NCBI RefSeq assembly: GCF_900102035.1
Contig: NZ_LT629689.1
Span: 4,758,001 to 4,822,000 of the forward strand
Length of the DNA: 64,000 nucleotides
Direction: 5' to 3'
DNA from: Pseudomonas extremaustralis
GTDB lineage: Bacteria; Pseudomonadota; Gammaproteobacteria; Pseudomonadales; Pseudomonadaceae
Below, piece after piece: positions 43,101 to 50,842 of the stretch (within the stretch, counting starts at the first letter, position 1; every line of letters starts with the position of its first letter). Made by a program: the position numbers and the translations under genes. The notes beneath the pieces were generated by a model. The model saw only the letters and a program-made list of their open reading frames with translations. It had not been told where the DNA came from and searched no databases.

Positions 43101-45889
43101 ACGACAGTCGCGGTCGGCCGCACGGTGTCGACCGCATAGGTGTTGGAATTGGTGGTGCCACTGCCGGCGTTGCCCGCGCCATCACTGACTGCGGTGTTGT
43201 TCAGGGTGATGACATCGCCGGTACGGATAACCTCGGGGCTCGCAGTCAGGGTTGCGGTCCACGTGAGACCACCATCGTTGCTGCCCAAGTTGCTCAGGAT
43301 GCCGTCGGCGACGGTGAAGGCGCCGGCGGTGAGCCCGGTGACCGGCTCGCTGAAGGTGATGGTCACCAACGATGTGTTACCGCTGATGTTCAGTGCGGTA
43401 TCGGACACCACGATGCTCGCGGTCGGCCGCACGGTGTCGATCGCATAGGTATTGGAAGTGGTTGTGCCGGTACCGGCGTTGGTCGCCGTATCGGTATAGA
43501 GGGTGTTGTCCAGGGTAATGACATTGCCGCTGCTGCTATTGTTGCTGCCGGTCGGCGTCAGGGTCGCGGTCCAGTGGATATTGTCGCTGGTGGTCAGGTT
43601 GCTCAGGGTGCCGTTGGACGCCGACATGTCGGTAAGGCTGAAACCGCTCACCGCTTCGCTGAAGGTAATGTTCACCGTCGAGTTGACCGTGGTGCTCAAC
43701 GTCGGCGCAACCACCGTAACGGTCGCGGTCGGGCGCACGGTATCGATGGTGAAGTTGTTGGACGAGGTGGTACCGGTCCCCGGTGTCCCCGTCGACGTAG
43801 CGGTGACGCCGCTATTGTCGAGGACAATATGGTTGGTGGCGCTGGTCACGCTCGCGCTCGGCGTAAAGGTCGCGGTGTAGGTGATGTTGTCACTGGTATT
43901 CAGGGTGCCCAGGGTACCGTTGCTGATCGTCAGGTCGGCGCTGGTAAAGCCGGTCACGGCCTGGTTGAAGGTAATGGTCACCAGCGAGGTGCTGCCGATG
44001 TGCTGCGCGGTGTTGGTGACCACGATGGTCGCGGTCGGGGCCGGACTGTAAGCGGTGTTCGCCGTTCCGCCGATATCGTTGAACAGACCGTTGACTGCTG
44101 TGGGTTTGCTGCCCGCCGAGGCGTTGGTGGCCAAGCCTCCGTTACCACTGGCACCGGTGTTGGCCGAACCGCCCAGCGCGGCGAAGTTGGCCGCCGTGAT
44201 CAATACCGTGCCTTTGTTCCAGATGGCACCGACACCCAGGCCACCGTCACCGCCATTCAGAGCAGTGTCGCTGCCGGTAGCCGAACCGCCACCGCCGCCG
44301 CCGCCGGCACCGATGTTACCGGTAATCGAGCTGGTGCCGACGATGGTCAGGGTGGCGCCGCTGGCGTTGTAGATACCGCCAGCCGCTCCGCCGCCCTTGC
44401 CACCGGCACCATCCCAGCCGGAACCACCCCCGCCGCCGCCGATCGACAAGGCGCCAGAGCTCGCTGTGCCACCCGCGGAGCCGTTGGTATAACCCCCGAG
44501 ACCGGTCGAGCCGGCGCCACCGACGCTCGAACCGCCGCGACCGCCCATGGTGTAGGCGCCCCCGCCTGCCCCCCCAAGGTTGGTTGAACCTGCGATACCG
44601 GCGTACAGGCCGGCCCCGGAGTTGCCGCCAGTCCCGCCGATGCCGCCGCCCAACGCGCCGCCACCACCACCGCCACCGCTGGCATTACTAACGCTCGCGC
44701 CACCACCACCGCCGCCGCCTGAGGCCGCGTTCGCTGTCACGCTGACATTATTCAGGGTCAGGACACCGAAGTTACTTATCCCCGCCCCCAACAAATTGGC
44801 TGCGGTGGCACCGCTGCTATTGGCGCTGCCATTGCCGCCGTTGCCAGCCGCTAGACCCTGGGTGATAACCAAGCCGTCCAAGGTCGCGGTGACACCGCTG
44901 TTAACCTTGAGCACCTGGGTCTTGTACTGCCCGCTGAGAGTCACGTCAGCAACGCCGTCGAGGTTCAGGTCGCCTTCGACGGTCAGGTTCTTGCTGATGA
45001 CCAGTTGCGAATTCAAGTTGACCGTCATGTTGGCGTTGAAGGTGATGATGTCGCCCGCCACCGCGCTGCTCAGGGCCGAGCGCAGTGAGCCGACGCCGCT
45101 GTCGGCATTGCTGGTCACGGTAATGGTCGCCAGGCCGTACTGGTAAGCGGCCAAAGCGTCGGTCGAGAGTACGTTGTGGCTTTCGATGGAGCCGGTGGCG
45201 ACTTCCAGGGTCCAGTCGCCGCCCAGGCCGGTGCGGTTGGTGGACGCGGCGATATCGCGCCCGGTCAGTTGCGCCAGGGAATCGACAAAGTTGATGCCCT
45301 TGTCGCCGGCGGCGGTGTTACAGGCGTAGATCAGGATATCGCCGCCCACGTTCATGTCCTGGCCGATCTGCGCCAGCACTTCGCTGCGGGCCGCGACGTT
45401 GTCGGCGGACAAATAGGTATTGCCCAGCCACAGGTCACCGGCATTGCCGTGGGCGATGATCTGCACCGAGCTGACGCCCTGATGGCTGCCCAGGTAATCG
45501 GCGATCTGCTGCAGGCCGTCCCTGCTGGCATCCAATTGCACCACTTGGGTGCCGGGGGCGACGCCCTTGAGCAGTTCGGCGGAATCCTTCACGCGGGCAT
45601 CGACAAACACCACGCTTTGCCCCGGCACGGCAACCGGTGCGGGGGTGGCGGGCGCGTCGGACTGCGGGTGGCTTTCGCTGCCGGTGGCGGCGCGTTCGGT
45701 GGTCGCCGGCGCCTTGGCTGCGGCATCTGCGGTGGCGGTGGCGTGGCTGTCAGCCTGGGCCGCATCGGCCACAGTGGCGGCCACGGCGCCGTCGAACAGC
45801 ATGCGCGGTTCCAGGGACATAATCATCGGCGTCGCCAGGGTGCTGGCATTGGTTGTTGCTGGCCGTGCCTTAACGTTGTTCCACCACAT
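40130..45889 (-). CDS. Giant LEPR-XLL/DUF4347 surface protein with Ig-like repeats
   Basis: 1919 residues from ATG 45889 (MWWNNVKARPATT), with GGGTGAG upstream; a farther start at 45958 would overlap the sulfotransferase. Order of parts: an N-terminal LEPR-XLL sorting/processing motif (LEPRMLFDG at 26-34), an Ala/Thr/Pro-rich linker, a DUF4347 domain (about 92-255) with H147 in IIAHGNAG and C190 in IYACNTAAG, a beta-helix start (VTSNADSGVGSLRSALSSAV), a Gly-rich beta-helix, then eleven Ig-like repeats of about 102 residues (each with RPTATxVV...VTITFSEAVxGF). A non-repetitive C-terminus ends in a Gln-rich helix. No RTX nonapeptides. Predicted secreted or surface-anchored adhesin of the neighbouring export genes. 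Confidence 0.9.
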   Translation of the reverse strand: MWWNNVKARPATTNASTLATPMIMSLEPRMLFDGAVAATVADAAQADSHATATADAAAKAPATTERAATGSESHPQSDAPATPAPVAVPGQSVVFVDARVKDSAELLKGVAPGTQVVQLDASRDGLQQIADYLGSHQGVSSVQIIAHGNAGDLWLGNTYLSADNVAARSEVLAQIGQDMNVGGDILIYACNTAAGDKGINFVDSLAQLTGRDIAASTNRTGLGGDWTLEVATGSIESHNVLSTDALAAYQYGLATITVTSNADSGVGSLRSALSSAVAGDIITFNANMTVNLNSQLVISKNLTVEGDLNLDGVADVTLSGQYKTQVLKVNSGVTATLDGLVITQGLAAGNGGNGSANSSGATAANLLGAGISNFGVLTLNNVSVTANAASGGGGGGGASVSNASGGGGGGGALGGGIGGTGGNSGAGLYAGIAGSTNLGGAGGGAYTMGGRGGSSVGGAGSTGLGGYTNGSAGGTASSGALSIGGGGGGSGWDGAGGKGGGAAGGIYNASGATLTIVGTSSITGNIGAGGGGGGGSATGSDTALNGGDGGLGVGAIWNKGTVLITAANFAALGGSANTGASGNGGLATNASAGSKPTAVNGLFNDIGGTANTAYSPAPTATIVVTNTAQHIGSTSLVTITFNQAVTGFTSADLTISNGTLGTLNTSDNITYTATFTPSASVTSATNHIVLDNSGVTATSTGTPGTGTTSSNNFTIDTVRPTATVTVVAPTLSTTVNSTVNITFSEAVSGFSLTDMSASNGTLSNLTTSDNIHWTATLTPTGSNNSSSGNVITLDNTLYTDTATNAGTGTTTSNTYAIDTVRPTASIVVSDTALNISGNTSLVTITFSEPVTGLTAGAFTVADGILSNLGSNDGGLTWTATLTASPEVIRTGDVITLNNTAVSDGAGNAGSGTTNSNTYAVDTVRPTATVVFANSNLGIGQTSLVTITFSEAVTGFTNADLIVSNGTLSAVSSNDGGTTWTATFTPTASIVNASNHITLDNTGVQDMAGNAGSGSTTSNNVAIDGVRPTATVVVANDSLIIGQTSQVTITFSETVVGFSNADLTVSSGTLSAVSSSDGGVTWTATFTPTASVTNTTNVITLDNTGYSDTSGNAGSGTTDSNNYAIDTLRPTATIVVADPALHAGETSLVTITFSEAVTGFTLADLTASHGSLSSLSSADAGITWTATFTPGTNTNSANNVIALANTGVSDLAGNAGAGTTNSANYTIDTVLPSATIVVANPVLKIGDSSQVTITFNEAVTGFSNADLTITNGTLSAVSSSDGGITWGATFTPSANQTDATNQITLDNSGVQAAVSGNVGIGTSNSNNYAIDTQRPTATVVVSNDHMGIGSSSLVTVTFSEAVTGFSLADLTTDNGTLSNLSTNDNITYTATLTPVAGITQSNNHIVLDNTGVSDIAGNLGSGITSSNAYMIDSLRPTATIVIADPVLKAGETSLVTVTFSEAVSGFDNSDLNVPNGSLSALTSQDGGVTWIGTFTPSSNTRDTTNLISLNNAGYTDLAGNTGSGITNSGNFTIDTVRPTATVVVADTALKIGDTSQVTITFSEAVSGFTNADLTVANGTLSAVSSSDGGMTWTATFTPASAISDTSNVITLDNSGVQNASGNAGSGSTDSNNYVVETQRPTATIAVANGTLGIGQTTTVTITFSEVVSGLNLSDLSVANGVLSNLASNDGGKTWTATLTPTAAITDASNVITLDASQVNDVAGNAGSGIAISNNYAVNTSALTGDPLFRVTDPAPPLGAPDIPLQPIVFGRPVGNIGSPIGFPPLFEQRDVGAGLPPIGNIFIHNGALAPSFIAQVFSSDGGANGGAQGFLGFGGGDGGVFGSSTLSGLFNRESGGGDSGFKAFDSRAIQGGGDTAHGLRGVFGAPTLGQQLQQIKDLEQRQVIDLAQALQQVGISEMQA
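40680..44045 (-). repeat. Eleven tandem ~306-bp repeats coding Ig-like domains of the adhesin
   Basis: Each unit codes about 102 residues starting RPTAT (LPSAT or APTAT in two units) and ending near NNYAIDT. The units are diverged at protein and DNA level, so they are old internal duplications, not recent copies. Not a CRISPR or mobile repeat. Confidence 0.9.
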
Positions 45890-45927
45890 GCTGCTCACCC
45901 GTCGGTCGAATACTGATTCCCACAATG

Positions 45928-45955
45928 AAAAAAAACCGCGATCAACTGATCGCGG
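45928..45955 (-). terminator. Rho-independent terminator between sulfotransferase and adhesin genes
   Basis: On the minus strand CCGCGATCA-GT-TGATCGCGG followed by eight T residues. The sulfotransferase stop codon lies inside the hairpin. It separates the sulfotransferase from the adhesin, whose ATG is about 40 bp further down. Confidence 0.88.
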
Positions 45956-46808
45956 CATCGGCTTTGGTACGGATCACATTGGCGGCACTGGAAGTGCCAT
46001 CACGCCAAAAAGACATATGCGCGAACTGCTCGAACAGATCGGGCGGCAGAATGGTGCGCCGAGGCTGCAATTCCACCTTCGGCTTGACCCGATGCAAACC
46101 GCTCACGCCGAGGGCATCATCGAAGTCCGGCGCGTCGTAGCTCAGGTGCTCGAAATCGTGCTCGAACCAAGGCTCGCCGATAAATTCGTAGACCAGCCGC
46201 ATGACCCGCTCGGGGGCCTGGGAGAGCAAGTCGTAGTCGACGACCAGCATCGAGCCGGCATGTTCACCGTAGTACGCCTCTTTGAGCGCCGACCAAGCGT
46301 ACCCCACCAGGCGATTGCGCTGGCCGAGGGTTTCAACGCGGCTATAGACGGTGTTGCGCTCGACGTCGTCGTTGAACAGCTTGGTGTTTTCGAACGGGTT
46401 AGCGCGGTACACACGCTCGAGGCTGTCCATGATCCACGCCACGTTGCGCACGCAGGCAATCACCTTGGCCTGGGGGAACAGGTCATGCAGCGCCGGCATG
46501 CGGGCGCACCATTGGCGATTGGTATCGAACACCACCGGAACAGGGGCGCGATCGGCGTAATAGGCATCGAACAACCCGCGCAGCAAGCGGCGCCGGGTAT
46601 TGGCATCGATGACCGAACCGAACTCGCTGCCGGCACTGCATTGCCCCAACACGCCGTTGAACAGGGGGCCCACGGGGCTACTCATGCCAGCGTGAAAGCG
46701 CGGGTTCTGCAAGAGGATCGCAGAAAGCAGCGTCGAGCCCGAACGGGGCAAACCGGAGATAAAGTGATACTGCAATCCATTCACCGCTTTTGTAGGACAA
46801 GAATCCAT
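45942..46808 (-). CDS. PAPS-dependent sulfotransferase family protein
   Basis: 288 residues. The 5'-phosphosulfate-binding loop is the clear FISGLPRSGSTLLSAILLQN at residues 16-35. The 3'-phosphate site follows in VIACVRNVAWIMDSLERVYR with its R and S. No signal peptide, so cytoplasmic. It transfers sulfate from PAPS to an alcohol or amine acceptor, perhaps a glycan or a tyrosine. PAPS would come from the stand-alone CysC of the same locus. The gene stop lies in a strong terminator just before the giant adhesin gene. It follows a GT39 glycosyltransferase, so a sulfated glycan is a natural guess. Confidence 0.88.
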   Translation of the reverse strand: MDSCPTKAVNGLQYHFISGLPRSGSTLLSAILLQNPRFHAGMSSPVGPLFNGVLGQCSAGSEFGSVIDANTRRRLLRGLFDAYYADRAPVPVVFDTNRQWCARMPALHDLFPQAKVIACVRNVAWIMDSLERVYRANPFENTKLFNDDVERNTVYSRVETLGQRNRLVGYAWSALKEAYYGEHAGSMLVVDYDLLSQAPERVMRLVYEFIGEPWFEHDFEHLSYDAPDFDDALGVSGLHRVKPKVELQPRRTILPPDLFEQFAHMSFWRDGTSSAANVIRTKADAAIS

Positions 46809-46894
46809 TTGTGTCCAAATCGTAACTGATGATTACAAACTTCACTAGTGGTCAATTGCCACTGTTTTGATATTCCACTCATTCCGAATGGATA

Positions 46895-48532
46895 TTAGCG
46901 ACACCCCTCTGATTGCGATGACTCTGGGCCGAGGCATAGCACGAATAGTCGCGCCCTGGCACCGCCACCGTCCTGCTGCATTATTTGACGCCATCCGTCC
47001 GGCAGCGGCGCAAAATCGTCCGGCGCTTCGTTGCTGCTGATCAGCCAGACACGCTGGGTAGTGGCCGGCAATGCCGACAAGCGGTCGAGGTAAATACGCC
47101 CGCCGTCCTGATCCACCAGGGTGCCAAACCCATAGGAGTTCGGCCGCGTCGGTGTGCCATCAGGCTTGGGCGGGGTGTAAAGCTGCAATTGGGCGTCGGT
47201 GCGGTCGTAATACACGTAGCTGAGGTACCACAGCATGTCGCTGAGGACGATGCGGTCACCTTCCTGGTAGTTGCGATTGACGAACTCCACCGGCACGTTG
47301 AATTGGTCATCCACATCCACGGTCGCGTTGTTCTTCACCCCCAGCAGTTCCACACCGAGGCACAGCACGAACAATGCCGCGCCCAGCCATGCAAGGCGCC
47401 TGGGCAGACGGTCGATGGCCAGCGCCAGGAGGATCGGCAAAGCCAGGGCATAGACGGTGAGGTAACGCTCGATAAACACCGACGAGATAAACGAAACCCC
47501 GTACACCAACAGCAGCGGCAGCAGGAAAAACAGCGCCAACAGCCCGGCCGGCCGGTAGCGCCCCTTATCGTGCCAGGCGCAGACACCGACCACGGCCACC
47601 AGCAGCAGCGGGAATGACCAGAACAGCACTGGCCTTAAGCCAAGGCCTTCATCCTGCAACATAAACTGCCAGATCATCGACGGCACAGAGAACAGGTTGA
47701 CCGGCGCTTCCCAGCCGATGTCGCCGCCGACCTTGAGCTGCTCGACATGCTGCACCAGGCCCACCAGGTTCGGCAGCCAGGGCAGGTACACCAGCACGAT
47801 CCCGACGTTGGCCAGCCACCAGGCCGGACGCGTGATCAAGCGCCGAGCGGATGGTTGGGACGCACTCAACAGCCCCAGCCAGGCCCAATGCACCAATACA
47901 CACAACGCGGTGAAGTAATGGGTGTAGAAACCGGCCGCCATCAGCAGCCCATACACCAGCAGGTAGCGTGTGCGCGCGGGTTGGCGCACCCAATACACCA
48001 GCGCCAGCGTCGCGCCCAGCAGCCACACGCCGAGCAGCGAGTACATACGCACTTCCTGGCTGTAGCGCACCGCGCTGGGAAACAGCGCCAACAGCACACC
48101 CGCCAGCACTGCGGCGCGAAAGGTCGACAACTGCCGCGTGAGCCAGATGCCCAGGCCCACCACGACCACGCCGGGAATCGCACTCATGCTGCGAATCGAC
48201 CAGATGCCATCGCCGAACAGCTCGATCCAGCCGCGCAGCAAGAAGAAATACAACGGCGGATGCACATCGTGGGCGGCGTGAAACCACAGGTCGGCCGCCG
48301 CATATTGGCTGAGCAGCAGGCTCGAACCTTCGTCGCCCCAGATCGCTGCGGCGGTCAGTCCATAAAAACGCACGGCAAGCGCCAGCGCCAGAATCGGCAC
48401 CCACCATAACCGGCGCAACCAACCGCCATCTTCGCGGGCCTCCGCGAGGCGATTGGCGGCCGAAATCACCCCAACTTTGTCGTCTTGCTCTACCACAGAC
48501 CGTTGCACCCCAATTCCCCTGCCACTGCCCAT
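46895..48532 (-). CDS. GT39/PMT-like membrane glycosyltransferase
   Basis: 545 residues from ATG 48532; a longer frame begins with TTG at 48610. About ten hydrophobic helices and a C-terminal periplasmic domain. The first loop has IWGDEGSSLLLSQ, with the DE pair of the GT-C fold, and HAAHDVHPPLYFFLLRGW, with the HPPL motif of GT39 (PMT/ArnT relatives). A later loop has SQEVRMYSLLGVW. Such enzymes use polyprenyl-phosphate sugars to glycosylate protein or lipid in the periplasm. Co-directional with the sulfotransferase (86 bp downstream) and the export genes upstream; the exported adhesin, rich in Thr and Ser, is a plausible acceptor. Confidence 0.85.
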   Translation of the reverse strand: MGSGRGIGVQRSVVEQDDKVGVISAANRLAEAREDGGWLRRLWWVPILALALAVRFYGLTAAAIWGDEGSSLLLSQYAAADLWFHAAHDVHPPLYFFLLRGWIELFGDGIWSIRSMSAIPGVVVVGLGIWLTRQLSTFRAAVLAGVLLALFPSAVRYSQEVRMYSLLGVWLLGATLALVYWVRQPARTRYLLVYGLLMAAGFYTHYFTALCVLVHWAWLGLLSASQPSARRLITRPAWWLANVGIVLVYLPWLPNLVGLVQHVEQLKVGGDIGWEAPVNLFSVPSMIWQFMLQDEGLGLRPVLFWSFPLLLVAVVGVCAWHDKGRYRPAGLLALFFLLPLLLVYGVSFISSVFIERYLTVYALALPILLALAIDRLPRRLAWLGAALFVLCLGVELLGVKNNATVDVDDQFNVPVEFVNRNYQEGDRIVLSDMLWYLSYVYYDRTDAQLQLYTPPKPDGTPTRPNSYGFGTLVDQDGGRIYLDRLSALPATTQRVWLISSNEAPDDFAPLPDGWRQIMQQDGGGARARLFVLCLGPESSQSEGCR

Positions 48533-48745
48533 TTCCTGGGCCAAACCTGCGCACGCGCAAACAAGCGCCACTCTAGGACAAAAGCCCCGGATTCGCTCGT
48601 TGTTTCGCAACCGGCGGGCAGCGGGGAAACCTGCGTCTACAGGCAGTGATGAGGCCGGATCAAAGGCACTACTGCCCCTGAACGGTGCACATCCGCAGAG
48701 GTCTGGGCTGGCGGTCCAGATCCAACGTGCGACCGATGCGCTCCG

Positions 48746-50842
48746 TCAGAATCCGCTTTCCCGCACGCCCAAGGCCGCGGCTCGGCGCCAGGCCACGCCC
48801 AGCACCGACTCGCTGCGCCCTTGCAACACCACCACGCCGCGCAACGGTTGATGGGGGGTGGCGATCGGTTGCGCACTGCGTAGCCGCACGCCGTACTGCG
48901 CCTGCACCGGCGCCGGGCGCTGGTTTTCGTCGCGGCGCACGGCAATCGGCCCGTGGTGGTCAGAGGTCAGGGCTTCCTGATCCAGATAGGCCACGCCATT
49001 GGCATCGATATCGGTCAACACCACCGGAATGGCAGCGCGCATCGGGTCATCGGCGATAAACCGCCCGGTCGCCCCCGGCGCCACCCGCCACAGCTCGGCT
49101 TCCTCCAGATAACCGCGCAGGCGCGCACCCTCTTCGACCACTTGCGCCAGCGGGTCTTTAGGCGACAGCCAACGGCCCACGCTCAACTGCGGCAACACGT
49201 CGCGCACGGTGCCGGCATGGGGGGCGCGCAATAACAGGCGTTCACGCTGGGCGGCGAGCCCGCGATATTCGGCCAGGGCCTGGGACAAGCGCTGATCGTT
49301 GATCCCGGCGTCGGCCGCGGTTTCACTGCGCCCAGCCTGGCGACGCATCTGCAACTGCAGGATCTCCACTTCGCGGCGCACGATGCTTTGCCGCGCGTCC
49401 AGGTCCGGCGATTCCAATTCGATCAGCACCTGGCCCTGGGTCACGACTTGCCCATCCACCACCCGCAACTGTTTCACCCGCGCCGCCACCGGCGCGTGCA
49501 AGGCACTGGCGCGCCCGGCCTCGAGCATGCTCGGCAACTCCACGGCACTGCGCCACGGCACCACCAGGGCCAGCACGATCAACAGCAGGCCCAGGCCGCT
49601 GAGCAGTACCCGCGGCGCATGGGCCTGGCTGCGGCGACTCCACCATTCGCGCCACTCCTTGAAGATCGGCAGGCAGATGAACCACACCAGTTCCACCAGC
49701 ATCAGAAAGATCCCGAGCAGCTTGAAGAACAGGTGATACACCGCCAGGGCGATCCCCAGGAACAGCGCCGCCCGCCACAACCAGGCCAGGTAGCCCCACC
49801 ACAGCAGGCGCCGTTGCATATTCGGCGCCCAGGGTTCCGGCGCCGGTTCGCCATAGCCGAACAACCACTCGCGCAGGCGCCAACGGCAAAGGGCGAAGGC
49901 GCGGCCTTGCAGGTTGTCGACGCCCCACAGGTCACTGATCAAAAAGTAACCATCGAAGCGCATGAAGGGGTTGAGGTTGATCGCCAGGGTGGTCAGCCAT
50001 GTCGCACTGGCCAGCATGAACGCCGCCGTGCGCGCCGCGCCGTCCGGCAGCAGCGACCAGGCCAGCAAGGCCACGCAGGCCAGCAACAATTCGGCCATCA
50101 CCCCACCGGCGCCGATCAGCAACCGCGCGCGCCGATCATTGACCCGCCAGGCATCACTCACATCGGTGTAGAACATCGGCAGCAACACCATGAACGCCAC
50201 GCCCATGCTTTGCACGCGACACCCGGCACGCTTGGCCATGAAGGCGTGGCCGAACTCATGGCACAACTTGGCAAAGAACAACGCCGCGCCAAACGCCAGG
50301 GCCCCGCCGAGGCTGAACAGATGCGGAAACGTCGCGAGAAAGCGCTGCCAGTCCCGCGCCACCAGAAACACGCCCAGGCCCAGGGTCAGCGGCAAACCGT
50401 AGCGCAACAGCCCCGGCCCGAAGCGCGCCAGCCACGGCCAGGCGCGGTTGAGGAATGCATCCGGGCGCCACAGCGGGATGCGAAAGAACAAATATTGATG
50501 CAGCAGGATTTGCCACAGGCTTTGCTTACGGGCGGCGGCCTTGTAGGCGTAACTGGCTCGTTGCTGCGGGTCCAGCGCGGCGATCAGGTCATGGGCGCGC
50601 AGGAAACTCAGCAGCTCATCCACTTCGCTGGCGCCCAGGGGCAGGCCCGGCTCACGGTTGGCGGCTTGCAGGACGTGTTGCGGGTCGCCCAGGGACCAAT
50701 GGCGCAGCAGCCGAATGGCGGTGGTGCCGAGCTTGAAGTAACGCCCGCGCACCGGGTCGGCCAGGGTCCAGCGCGGCGAACCGTCCAGGGCCGCGCCGGC
50801 GCTGGACAGTTGCAAGTCTTCACGCAGTGGGGGCAGGTTCAT
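48746..50842 (-). CDS. M50 metalloprotease fused to a HlyD-type arm (possible PqqD-like head)
   Basis: 698 residues. Residues 24-88 (WTLADPVRGRYFKLGTTAIR, RHWSLGDPQHVLQ) resemble a PqqD-type RiPP recognition element. The membrane core has the zinc motif H195-E-F-G-H199 in LCHEFGHAFMAK and the second M50 motif NPFMRFDGYF at 291-300. After more helices come the half-lipoyl HlyD segments (HAPVAARVKQLRVVDGQVVT, RAPHAGTVRDVLPQLSV) in the periplasm. A zinc site-2-type protease joined to an adaptor arm could cleave and hand over a substrate, here perhaps the LEPR-XLL adhesin. Its start shares one base with the stop of the preceding gene (TGATG). Confidence 0.88.
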   Translation of the reverse strand: MNLPPLREDLQLSSAGAALDGSPRWTLADPVRGRYFKLGTTAIRLLRHWSLGDPQHVLQAANREPGLPLGASEVDELLSFLRAHDLIAALDPQQRASYAYKAAARKQSLWQILLHQYLFFRIPLWRPDAFLNRAWPWLARFGPGLLRYGLPLTLGLGVFLVARDWQRFLATFPHLFSLGGALAFGAALFFAKLCHEFGHAFMAKRAGCRVQSMGVAFMVLLPMFYTDVSDAWRVNDRRARLLIGAGGVMAELLLACVALLAWSLLPDGAARTAAFMLASATWLTTLAINLNPFMRFDGYFLISDLWGVDNLQGRAFALCRWRLREWLFGYGEPAPEPWAPNMQRRLLWWGYLAWLWRAALFLGIALAVYHLFFKLLGIFLMLVELVWFICLPIFKEWREWWSRRSQAHAPRVLLSGLGLLLIVLALVVPWRSAVELPSMLEAGRASALHAPVAARVKQLRVVDGQVVTQGQVLIELESPDLDARQSIVRREVEILQLQMRRQAGRSETAADAGINDQRLSQALAEYRGLAAQRERLLLRAPHAGTVRDVLPQLSVGRWLSPKDPLAQVVEEGARLRGYLEEAELWRVAPGATGRFIADDPMRAAIPVVLTDIDANGVAYLDQEALTSDHHGPIAVRRDENQRPAPVQAQYGVRLRSAQPIATPHQPLRGVVVLQGRSESVLGVAWRRAAALGVRESGF

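Noticed and set aside
40680..44045. Regular repeats as a possible CRISPR array
   Set aside because: Units are about 306 bp, diverged, and code Ig-like domains in one frame.
40598..44587. 1329-codon plus-strand open frame antisense to the adhesin repeats
   Set aside because: Product is low-complexity and repeats with the 306-bp period of the real gene; no family motif or start signal. An effect of GC-rich codon use.
40130..45889. Adhesin as a classical RTX type 1 secreted protein
   Set aside because: No GGxGxDxUx nonapeptides and no ABC ATPase gene in the locus.
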